Assembly (NCBI GenBank): GCA_045661365.1
Contig: JAZRFL010000014.1
Location: 1 to 7,600, forward strand
Reading direction: 5' to 3'
Source: UMGS1484 sp045661365
GTDB taxonomy: Bacteria; Bacillota; Clostridia; Oscillospirales; Acutalibacteraceae
Length of the DNA: 7,600 nucleotides
Shown: piece after piece, positions 1 to 6,382 of the stretch
Layout of the letters: each line of letters opens with the position of its first letter
Position numbering within the stretch: the first letter of the stretch is position 1
Made by a program: the position numbers and the translations under genes
The notes under the pieces: model-generated
Databases searched by the model: none
What the model was told of the DNA's origin: nothing
Seen by the model: the letters and a program-made list of their open reading frames with translations, nothing else

Positions 1-341
1 CCGAACAGACCGCTTCTCGTATGGAGGATGCCTTGGACAAGGCTGTGGACGATTTGATTCGCAAAATCCGAAAAAACAAAACGCGGGTGGAGAAACGCTT
101 GCGTGCCGGCTCCTTTGATGCCCCTCCTTTGTGGGATGAGGTGGATGTAGAGGACGAGGAGGAGCTGAGTATTGTCAAAACCAAAAAAATCTCGGTCAAG
201 CCACTCAGTGCCGAAGAGGCAGTACTGCAGATGGAACTGCTGGGACACAACTTTTTCATGTTCCGCAACGATGACACCGGCGAAATTAATCTGGTATACC
301 GTCGGAAGAACGGTGACTATGGTTTGATTGAACCGGATTGA
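1..341 (+). CDS. hpf: Ribosome hibernation promoting factor, long form (3' part, 5' end outside window)
   Basis: The reading frame is open to the left edge: six codons (EQTASR) precede the first internal Met at 21, so that Met is not the start and about 112 residues are visible. The first part (MEDALDKAVDDLIRKIRKNK) looks like the last helix of the S30AE/YfiA ribosome-binding domain. A charged acidic linker follows (DEVDVEDEEE), then the C-terminal dimerisation domain with the family signature LSAEEAVLQMELLGHNFFMF, then the YRRKNGDYGLIEP ending. Long HPF proteins of Gram-positive bacteria bind the 30S decoding region and pair 70S ribosomes into inactive 100S dimers through this C-terminal domain in stationary phase; the short gammaproteobacterial forms lack it. 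The gene ends in TGA and is followed within 20 nt by a terminator, so it is the last gene of its transcript. Family assignment is confident; the N-terminal domain is not visible. Confidence 0.93.
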   Translation, partial: EQTASRMEDALDKAVDDLIRKIRKNKTRVEKRLRAGSFDAPPLWDEVDVEDEEELSIVKTKKISVKPLSAEEAVLQMELLGHNFFMFRNDDTGEINLVYRRKNGDYGLIEPD

Positions 342-358
342 TCCGACGAATAAACTGC

Positions 359-388
359 AAAAGGTCTGCACAATCGTGCAGACCTTTT
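359..388. terminator. Bidirectional rho-independent terminator between hpf and yifB/comM
   Basis: A perfect inverted repeat: GGTCTGCAC (363-371), loop AATC (372-375), GTGCAGACC (376-384). Flanking AAAA (359-362) and TTTT (385-388) extend the stem to 13 bp. Read on the + strand the hairpin ends in a T run just after hpf; read on the minus strand it also ends in a T run, 18 nt past the yifB/comM stop codon. It is the only strong terminator I see in the window, and it lies exactly where two convergent transcripts meet. Confidence 0.93.
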
Positions 389-405
389 ATATATGATATG
401 TATGA

Positions 406-1935
406 TTATCGTTCTTGCCAATATTTCCGATCCAAGGTACGATACTGAATGGCCTCGGCAATATGGTCTTGATGAATGATTTCGCACCCTTCCAGGTCGG
501 CGATGGTGCGTGAGACCTTCAAAATACGGTCGTATCCCCGTGCCGACAAGCCCAGTTTGTCAAACACGGTTTTCATCATGGCTTGGGCGGCATCGTCCAA
601 ACGGCAATATTCTTGCAAAAGTGGTGCTTGTAACGATGCGTTGGCAAAGATGCCTGCCTCCTTGTATCGTTCCAATTGAATCGTTCGGGCACGGTTGACC
701 CGTTCTCGTATGGCTTGTGAGCTTTCTTCCGGCTTGGTGGAGCTTAATTGCTCGTATTCCACCGGAGGAACCTCCACGTGAATGTCTAACCGATCAAGCA
801 AGGGTCCGCTAATACGATTGATGTATTTGGCGGCGGCACCGGGCGCACAGGTGCATTTACGGGTAGGGTGTCCAAAAAATCCGCAAGGACAAGGATTCAT
901 GGCGGCAACCAGCATGAGATCACAAGGATAGGTCAAGGTGCCCGCTACACGGGCAATAGACACCTGTCCGTCCTCGATCGGTTGGCGCAACCCTTCGATT
1001 GCGGTACGAGAAAATTCCGGCAATTCGTCCAAAAACAGTACACCGTTGTGAGCCAACGATACCTCGCCCGGCTTGGGGATGGTGCCACCGCCCGACAACG
1101 CAACTGCCGAAACGGTATGATGGGGAGAGCGGAACGGGCGTACCTTTATCAGGGGGGTGTTGGCAGGCAAAACCCCTGCAATCGAATGAATTTTGGTGGT
1201 TTCTATGGATTCTTCAAAGGTCATGTCGGGCAGAATAGAGGGCAATCGTCTTGCCAACATACTTTTTCCCGAGCCGGGCGGCCCAATGAGCAGCAGGTTA
1301 TGGGAGCCGGCGGCGGCAATTTCCATGGCGCGCTTGACCTGTTGTTGTCCCTTTACGTCAGAAAAATCGGGGTAATTGGTTGGGGGAACAAAGGGAAAAT
1401 CTTCTTCCTTCACCGGTTGAATCGGACGTCTGCCGAGCAGGTGCTCTAGCAAACTATCTAAATCTTTGACAGGATAAACTTCAATTCCTTCAATCACCGA
1501 GCCCTCGGGGGCATTTTGTTCGGGAACGTAGATCTTTTTATACCCCAGTTGCCGTGCTTTTATAACCATAGGCAAAACCCCTGCGGCTTTGCGTAATTCC
1601 CCCGAAAGGGAGAGTTCTCCCAAAAATATACTGTCGGCAGTATGTAGGCGAATCTGCTTTGACGCCAGCAAGATCGACAGCGTGATCGGTAAATCATATA
1701 ACGGGCCGGTCTTTTTGGTGTCGGCAGGCGCCAAATTCACCGTAATACGGCTGGCAGGATAGGTAAATCCGTGGTTTTTTATGCAAGAACGTACTCGTTC
1801 ACGAGATTCTTTCACCGCAACGTCGGGCAACCCTACAATATCAAAACGGGGCAATCCGCCTGAAACGTATGCTTCTACTTCCACCAGATAAGCATCCATT
1901 CCGTTGAGTCCCATGCTAAAAAGCTTGTCTAACAT
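406..1935 (-). CDS. comM: YifB/ComM-family Mg-chelatase-like AAA+ ATPase
   Basis: From the chosen start the product is 509 residues, the usual family length, and begins MLDKLFSMGLNGMDAYLVEV like other YifB/ComM proteins. Residues ~1-165 form the ChlI-like N-terminal domain (GLPRFDIVGLPDVAVKESRE). The AAA+ core has Walker A GPPGSGKS at 218-225, RSPHHT near 269, Walker B VLFLDELPEF at 299-308, a four-cysteine CPCG...CTC cluster at 349-363, the arginine-finger region SGPLLDRLD at 376-384 and the C-terminal helical domain with LSARGYDRILKVSRTIADLE from 463. In gammaproteobacteria ComM is a hexameric helicase that drives branch migration in natural transformation; in Firmicutes the role is less clear, so only the ATPase family is secure. 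A longer frame opens at 2004 but would overlap the upstream gene by 50 bases. The ATG at 1935 has GAGAGG nine bases upstream and sits 19 nt after that gene's stop. Last gene of the block. Confidence 0.93.
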   Translation of the reverse strand: MLDKLFSMGLNGMDAYLVEVEAYVSGGLPRFDIVGLPDVAVKESRERVRSCIKNHGFTYPASRITVNLAPADTKKTGPLYDLPITLSILLASKQIRLHTADSIFLGELSLSGELRKAAGVLPMVIKARQLGYKKIYVPEQNAPEGSVIEGIEVYPVKDLDSLLEHLLGRRPIQPVKEEDFPFVPPTNYPDFSDVKGQQQVKRAMEIAAAGSHNLLLIGPPGSGKSMLARRLPSILPDMTFEESIETTKIHSIAGVLPANTPLIKVRPFRSPHHTVSAVALSGGGTIPKPGEVSLAHNGVLFLDELPEFSRTAIEGLRQPIEDGQVSIARVAGTLTYPCDLMLVAAMNPCPCGFFGHPTRKCTCAPGAAAKYINRISGPLLDRLDIHVEVPPVEYEQLSSTKPEESSQAIRERVNRARTIQLERYKEAGIFANASLQAPLLQEYCRLDDAAQAMMKTVFDKLGLSARGYDRILKVSRTIADLEGCEIIHQDHIAEAIQYRTLDRKYWQER

Positions 1936-1944
1936 TGCTGTCAT

Positions 1945-1950
1945 CCTCTC
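1945..1950 (-). promoter_or_regulatory. Ribosome binding site that decides the yifB/comM start
   Basis: On the minus strand GAGAGG lies nine bases before the ATG at 1935. Another in-frame ATG at 1944 directly abuts the GAGAGG, which is too close for it to serve that codon. This supports 1935 over 1944 or the far upstream codon at 2004. Confidence 0.6.
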
Positions 1951-1954
1951 TGAT

Positions 1955-2806
1955 TTATACGAATGATGAAAATCCTTCCCCCAGCACTTGACCGGCATCG
2001 GCAACGGTCATAAATGCGTGAGGATCGATTTGTTTTACCAATTGTTTTATGCGCCATACTTCGTTGCGCCGTACCGCACAAAATAATACTTGCCGTGGTT
2101 TTCTACTGTAACCGCCTATGCCGTTCAGCAGGGTGACACCTCGCATCATTTCGGTCAATATAGCATGATTGATCTCGGTTGCTTTTTGTGAAATGATGTA
2201 GATCACCTTGCCCGAACCGGCGTTGTACAACAGTCGGTCAAGAACGGTGGTGGAGGAAAAAATTACAATACAGGCATATAAACCGCTGTCTACGTTGCGG
2301 TAAACAACAGCAGACAAAACAATGATAACGGCATCGATCATCAATATCATTTGTCCTAAGCCGACGGTCGATCGGCGCCGCAACAGTAATTTGGCAATAA
2401 TATCGGTACCGCCTGTGGAACCGCCCCGCAAAAGGATAAGCGCCAATCCAACCCCTGAAAAAACACCACCGTAAATCGCCGCCAACAGGCGATTGCCGTG
2501 GTATGCGGGCAAAATCATGGCAAACAGGTCGATCAACACCGAAACCATGACGGTGGCAACGATCGTTTTTGTCAAAAAGCCACGTCCCAAATAGAGCAGA
2601 GATAGCAAAAATAAGGGCAGATTCAGTACCAATACCGTTGTGCCGACCGGTACTTCGAACAAATGATTCAGCAAGGTGGCAAACCCGGTCAATCCACCGG
2701 GTGCAATGGCGGCAGGTAACGTAAACACGTTGACCGCCAAAGCATATAAGCATCCGCCAATGAAAAATGCGGCAAAATCTTTTACTTGTTCTTTTGGCTT
2801 TGACAC
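1955..2806 (-). CDS. YitT-family membrane protein (DUF161 membrane region plus C-terminal DUF2179)
   Basis: A 283-residue integral membrane protein of typical family length. The N-terminal two thirds hold hydrophobic segments at about 10-32, 52-73, 80-100, 108-127 and 150-170. Two related glycine-rich loops, APGGLTG (35-41) and RGGSTGGTD (127-135), fit the internally duplicated YitT membrane domain. The segment GGSTGGTDIIAKLLLRR is the most diagnostic. The soluble tail (~200-283; VIYIISQK, then GVTLLNGIGGYSRKPRQVL, ending DAGQVLGEGF) matches the DUF2179 domain, which resembles a PII-like small-molecule sensor fold. The transported or sensed molecule is unknown; Firmicutes often carry several paralogues, so I give no symbol. 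Translation starts at GTG, with AGGG seven bases upstream (2814-2817); nearby ATGs are in another frame. It follows trmL by 41 nt and precedes yifB/comM by 19 nt. TAA stop. Confidence 0.92.
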   Translation of the reverse strand: MSKPKEQVKDFAAFFIGGCLYALAVNVFTLPAAIAPGGLTGFATLLNHLFEVPVGTTVLVLNLPLFLLSLLYLGRGFLTKTIVATVMVSVLIDLFAMILPAYHGNRLLAAIYGGVFSGVGLALILLRGGSTGGTDIIAKLLLRRRSTVGLGQMILMIDAVIIVLSAVVYRNVDSGLYACIVIFSSTTVLDRLLYNAGSGKVIYIISQKATEINHAILTEMMRGVTLLNGIGGYSRKPRQVLFCAVRRNEVWRIKQLVKQIDPHAFMTVADAGQVLGEGFSSFV

Positions 2807-2847
2807 ATCATCACCCTACGGTAGTATGTGACAAAATCGGCAGAATA

Positions 2848-3339
2848 TTACCAAGTGAACTTGGTTAACTGTCCTTCTTCCTGTAACCCGACAAAATCGG
2901 TTTGGCGCAGGGCTTCGTACACGCCCACACACACCGAATTGGAAAGATTTAAACTGCGTGCTTCCGAAATCATGGGTAACCGTACGCAACTGTCAGGATT
3001 GGCTTTGAGCAATTCTTCGGGTAAGCCTTTGGTTTCTTTCCCAAAAACCAAATAGTCACCGTCTTGGTAGGTTACTTGTGCGTAATGACGAGGGGCTTTG
3101 GTGGTAAAGTAGTAAAAATTCCCTTGATTTTTGGCAAAAAAGTCATCTAAATCCTTATAAAAGGTAATATCCAATAAATGCCAATAATCCAAGCCGGCTC
3201 GTTTTAGTTTTTTGTCGTCTATAACAAAGCCCAAAGGCTCGATCAAATGCAACCGACTGCCGGTGGCGGCGCAGGTGCGGGCAATGTTGCCGGTGTTTTG
3301 AGGTATTTCCGGTTCCACCAGCACAATATTAAATGCCAT
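2848..3339 (-). CDS. trmL: tRNA (cytidine/uridine(34)-2'-O)-methyltransferase TrmL (SPOUT family)
   Basis: A complete 163-residue single-domain SPOUT methyltransferase of the YibK/TrmL group. The three conserved blocks are visible: EPEIPQNTGNIARTCAATG at 9-27 (Asn15 in the N-x-G-N motif), VFGKETKGLPEELL at 98-111, and LPMISEARSLNLSNSVCVGV followed by YEALRQ at 121-146, which form the C-terminal trefoil knot that binds S-adenosylmethionine. In E. coli TrmL methylates the ribose of wobble nucleotide 34 in two tRNA-Leu isoacceptors as a dimer; the same activity is inferred here in the cytoplasm. The ATG at 3339 is preceded by AAAGAGAG with 8-nt spacing, starting right after the lacZ TAG. The gap to lacZ is 16 nt, so translational coupling is likely. 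The stop (TAA) is overlapped by a small inverted repeat at 2848-2863, which looks incidental. Confidence 0.95.
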   Translation of the reverse strand: MAFNIVLVEPEIPQNTGNIARTCAATGSRLHLIEPLGFVIDDKKLKRAGLDYWHLLDITFYKDLDDFFAKNQGNFYYFTTKAPRHYAQVTYQDGDYLVFGKETKGLPEELLKANPDSCVRLPMISEARSLNLSNSVCVGVYEALRQTDFVGLQEEGQLTKFTW

Positions 3340-3355
3340 GAATTACACTCTCTTT

Positions 3356-6300
3356 CTACTGATCTTGGTTTTTGGAATGCAGGTAATGCAACCAAACGCT
3401 GTCATCTTTGGTAATAGGCTTCAGCATAAAGCCAAAGTGTTGTTTTTGTGCCGAAACACGGTATTGTTCGGGTAATTCCGGACCGCAAGAATTGGTGCCG
3501 ACACCGCTGACAAACCCGTCTAAATGCAACACTGTTTGCTCCGAATGGGGCAATTCATAATTGTGAGCAGTGTTTCGCAATTGATTGGGGGTGTAGGGGA
3601 GTGCGGAAAAATTCATGCCGTCGGGTTGCCATACCGCCAAACCGATTCCTTGCCCATTGGTCAAACGGCACAAATACCCGTAACGATTGCCGCAATGTTG
3701 CGGTTTTAAATTGTTTTCCATCATATCGGGAACAGCAAAGACGAAATCGCCTACGTAAGCGGCGGCCATGCGGTCACAGTAGTTTTCACCCGGACCGTAA
3801 CCATAGTAACGGAATTGTTGGAATTCGGCAGGTAAATGCAGTTCCAAGCCCAAACGGGGTAAAAAGGGAGCTTGGTCATGTCCTTGAAAATCGCATTCAA
3901 ACCCCACGGTGCCGTCACCGTAAAAACGGTAAGTATTGCGGGCGGTAAAGATAGGCCAAGCGCCGTCGCAAGCCAGCGACAGGGTGGCAAAAGCAACTAT
4001 GTGGTCTTCTTCCGCTTTTATTTCTGTTTCCATGCAACGAGCCTTTAGGTTGTGGTAATTCCATTTTTCCCATTCATTTCTGACGTATTTATCATTGTCG
4101 GTGGGAGCGCGGTCCACTTGTAAGAAAAGCGGTTGCTTCAACAAATCTTGATTTAAGCAAGAAACTTGGGTCAGCGTGCCGTAAATATGGGAAAAAACAA
4201 ATCGGCAACCATTGGCAAAAATTATGGTATCGGTACCATCCTCTTCCATGGTGGGCAGATCAAATTCCAAAGAAACCTCGGGCGGATTTGCCGAAACGGG
4301 CAGTTTAAATTGACAACTGCCTACTTCACTGCCGTTGGGTGCCCAAGGAGCCTCTCCCAGCAAACGGAAGATCAGCCGCACGTAACATTCGCCGTCAGCA
4401 GGTAAGGTATAATCGATATGTACCTTTTCGCATTGCTTGGGAGCAATGGGCAAAACCCCTACACAACCCGATTCGATCACCTTGCCGAACCGTGTGATCT
4501 CATAGTCGCAAACATAGCGAGACAAATAGGTGAAATCCAGCAGGTTGGTGACAAAGAAATCACCTGTTGCCAAGTTGTCGGGTTGTACACGGAACGGTGC
4601 ATAAACCGCCTTGGCTTCCAACAACGAGGTGTGAGGTTGGTTGTTGGCATCCAACAACCCGTCAATGCAGAAATTGCCGTCGTGATGCACCTCACCGAAA
4701 TCGCCGCCATAGCATAACCCTTTTGAGGTAGTAATTCCGTGGTCGCGCCATTCCCAAATAAACCCGCCCATGTATCGGGGGTCACTTTCAAACATGGCTT
4801 GGTAATCTTGTAAGCTTCCGCCGGAATTGCCCATGGCGTGAGCATATTCACACAACACGATCGGTCGCTTGTCATCGGCGGTGTTTTTTAGCAGTTCAGC
4901 ACAGAAGGGGAAGGAGGGGTACATGAAGCTGATCACGTCGGTGTCAGGCGGGTAGACCCAATCCTTCATTTGCTCTGCCGCACGTTCATAGTGGGTGGGA
5001 CGGGTGCCGTCCAATTCACGGATCCGTTGTAAAGCAAAACGGAAATTGGAACCGTAACTGGCTTCGTTGCCTGCCGACCACATGATAATGCAGGGGTGGT
5101 GTACCGACGACAAAACCAAAGAATCCATGCGATCCAGCAGCATATCACGGAATTCCAGGGAGTTGGCAACGGCATTTTGTTCGCCGTAACCAAATCCATG
5201 GGCTTCTACGTCGGCTTCTGCCATAACGTACAACCCGTAGCGATCACACAATTCCAAAAAGCGAGGATCGGCTTGATAATGCGAGGTGCGTACCCCGTTA
5301 ATATTGTAACTCTTGATTCGCAAAACGTCTTGTTTCAATTGTTCATAGGTCAACGCAGGACCGCTGTCTTTGCAAAAGTCGTGGCGATTGACCCCTTTGA
5401 TCTTCACCGCTCGTCCATTGATCTTAAAAACACCGTCAACGATTTCTACCTTGCGAATGCCAAACGGATGTGCAGTGTATTCTCCGTTGCAGTAGGTGAT
5501 AAGGGTGTATAATTTGGGGGATTCACCATTCCACAAGGCAGGATTTTCTACCGTTAGGGAGGCAGTACCTTCAGCAGAAAGAGGGCAGGTGGCGATTACT
5601 TCTCCTTGGGGATCATACAACGTTACCGTTGTTTGCTCGGGACAAAGGGTGTCTGCCGTCAGATCTATCATGGCGGATTTATAATCGTCGGTTATGGTGG
5701 TGGCAACACGCACGTCTCGCAAACATCCGGCGGGACGAGTCAGCATATATACGTCACGGAAAATGCCGCTCAACCGCCATTTGTCTTGGCATTCCATGTA
5801 GCTGGTAACCGACCATTTCAGTACCATGACCGCTATGCGGTTAACACCGTCGTGTAAATAAGCGGTGCAGTCAAATTCGCCGGTGGCGTGAGAGGTGCTG
5901 CTGTACCCCACAAATTTACCGTTGACAAACAGGTAAAAGGCATTGTCTACCCCTTCAAACACTAGGTAGCGATGTTGTCCGTCGCCGGCATTTTCTATTG
6001 CAACGTCTCTGGCATATACCCCCACGGGATTGTCCACGGGAACAAAAGGCGGATCAATAGGGAAGGGAAAGTTGGTATTAAGGTATTGGCAGGTGTCGTA
6101 CCCTTCAAATTGCCAACAAGAAGGCACTTTGGTAGGGTTGAACCAAGACAAAGGGGTGGATTGACCGATCGCCTTGTCGGGAACGGCATAAATGTTTTTG
6201 TAATATTGAAATCCCCAAGTACCGTTTAACATGGTGACCCGTTGAGATTTTGTGCGGTCGCCCGCCAAAGCCGACTGTACGCTTTCATAAGGAATAAAAT

Positions 6301-6367
6301 AACTTCTGTGGGGACAAGTGTTGACGCGAAAATGATGATACTCTTCAAAATACTTTTTAACTTCCAC
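3356..6367 (-). CDS. lacZ: Beta-galactosidase, GH2 family, LacZ type
   Basis: An intact 1003-residue enzyme (E. coli LacZ is 1023-1024) with no signal peptide, so cytoplasmic; it hydrolyses beta-galactosides such as lactose. Domains in order: sugar-binding jelly roll (~35-212), Ig-like domain (~214-305), TIM barrel (~307-595), second Ig-like domain (~605-690) and the Bgal small-chain domain (~715-990, with DRAPTDND at 752-759). Active-site matches to E. coli LacZ: acid/base E435 in GNEAS, nucleophile E507 in CEYAHAMGNS, Mg-site E388/H390 in EAHG, D195 in QDKWRLSGIFRD, H329 in GVNRHDF, H363 in TSHY, H510, and W538 in GGFIWEW. The FCMNG sodium-site loop reads FCIDG (566-570), so Asp569 stands where E. 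coli has Asn604. The start is GTG with AGGAGG eight bases upstream; the stop is TAG. The small-chain domain and residue set argue against beta-glucuronidase or beta-mannosidase. No permease or regulator adjoins it. Confidence 0.95.
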   Translation of the reverse strand: MEVKKYFEEYHHFRVNTCPHRSYFIPYESVQSALAGDRTKSQRVTMLNGTWGFQYYKNIYAVPDKAIGQSTPLSWFNPTKVPSCWQFEGYDTCQYLNTNFPFPIDPPFVPVDNPVGVYARDVAIENAGDGQHRYLVFEGVDNAFYLFVNGKFVGYSSTSHATGEFDCTAYLHDGVNRIAVMVLKWSVTSYMECQDKWRLSGIFRDVYMLTRPAGCLRDVRVATTITDDYKSAMIDLTADTLCPEQTTVTLYDPQGEVIATCPLSAEGTASLTVENPALWNGESPKLYTLITYCNGEYTAHPFGIRKVEIVDGVFKINGRAVKIKGVNRHDFCKDSGPALTYEQLKQDVLRIKSYNINGVRTSHYQADPRFLELCDRYGLYVMAEADVEAHGFGYGEQNAVANSLEFRDMLLDRMDSLVLSSVHHPCIIMWSAGNEASYGSNFRFALQRIRELDGTRPTHYERAAEQMKDWVYPPDTDVISFMYPSFPFCAELLKNTADDKRPIVLCEYAHAMGNSGGSLQDYQAMFESDPRYMGGFIWEWRDHGITTSKGLCYGGDFGEVHHDGNFCIDGLLDANNQPHTSLLEAKAVYAPFRVQPDNLATGDFFVTNLLDFTYLSRYVCDYEITRFGKVIESGCVGVLPIAPKQCEKVHIDYTLPADGECYVRLIFRLLGEAPWAPNGSEVGSCQFKLPVSANPPEVSLEFDLPTMEEDGTDTIIFANGCRFVFSHIYGTLTQVSCLNQDLLKQPLFLQVDRAPTDNDKYVRNEWEKWNYHNLKARCMETEIKAEEDHIVAFATLSLACDGAWPIFTARNTYRFYGDGTVGFECDFQGHDQAPFLPRLGLELHLPAEFQQFRYYGYGPGENYCDRMAAAYVGDFVFAVPDMMENNLKPQHCGNRYGYLCRLTNGQGIGLAVWQPDGMNFSALPYTPNQLRNTAHNYELPHSEQTVLHLDGFVSGVGTNSCGPELPEQYRVSAQKQHFGFMLKPITKDDSVWLHYLHSKNQDQ

Positions 6368-6375
6368 CGCAGTTT

Positions 6376-6381
6376 CCTCCT
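6376..6381 (-). promoter_or_regulatory. Strong ribosome binding site of lacZ
   Basis: On the minus strand a perfect AGGAGG stands eight bases before the GTG at 6367 and begins at the last base of a second TAG that follows the alr TAG. It is the strongest Shine-Dalgarno sequence in the window. It fixes the GTG as the start, and there is no competing ATG nearby in this frame. Confidence 0.85.
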
Positions 6382-6382
6382 A

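Noticed and set aside
868..1449. A 193-codon open frame on the + strand opposite the YifB/ComM gene
   Set aside because: It lies wholly antisense to a gene with clear conserved motifs, its translation is rich in Arg, Gly and Gln without recognisable domains, and no ribosome binding site or family match supports it.
1936..2004. N-terminal extension of the YifB/ComM frame to 2004
   Set aside because: The extra 23 residues are not family-like and overlap the end of the YitT-family gene, while the ATG at 1935 has a well-spaced ribosome binding site and gives the normal N-terminus.
2848..2863. A 16-nt inverted repeat (ACCAAGT-TC-ACTTGGT on the minus strand) at the end of trmL
   Set aside because: The stem is only 7 bp with a 2-nt centre and has no following T run, so it is not a terminator; it is largely fixed by the T-K-F-T-W codons.
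2830..2900. The 11-mer GACAAAATCGG occurs twice, at 2830-2840 and 2890-2900
   Set aside because: Only two short copies, one inside trmL codons and one between genes, with no flanking similarity, so there is no sign of a repeat family or mobile element.
5096..5512. Open frames on the + strand opposite lacZ, the longest at this position
   Set aside because: They are shadows of the lacZ coding frame; none has a recognisable motif and lacZ is intact across the whole region.
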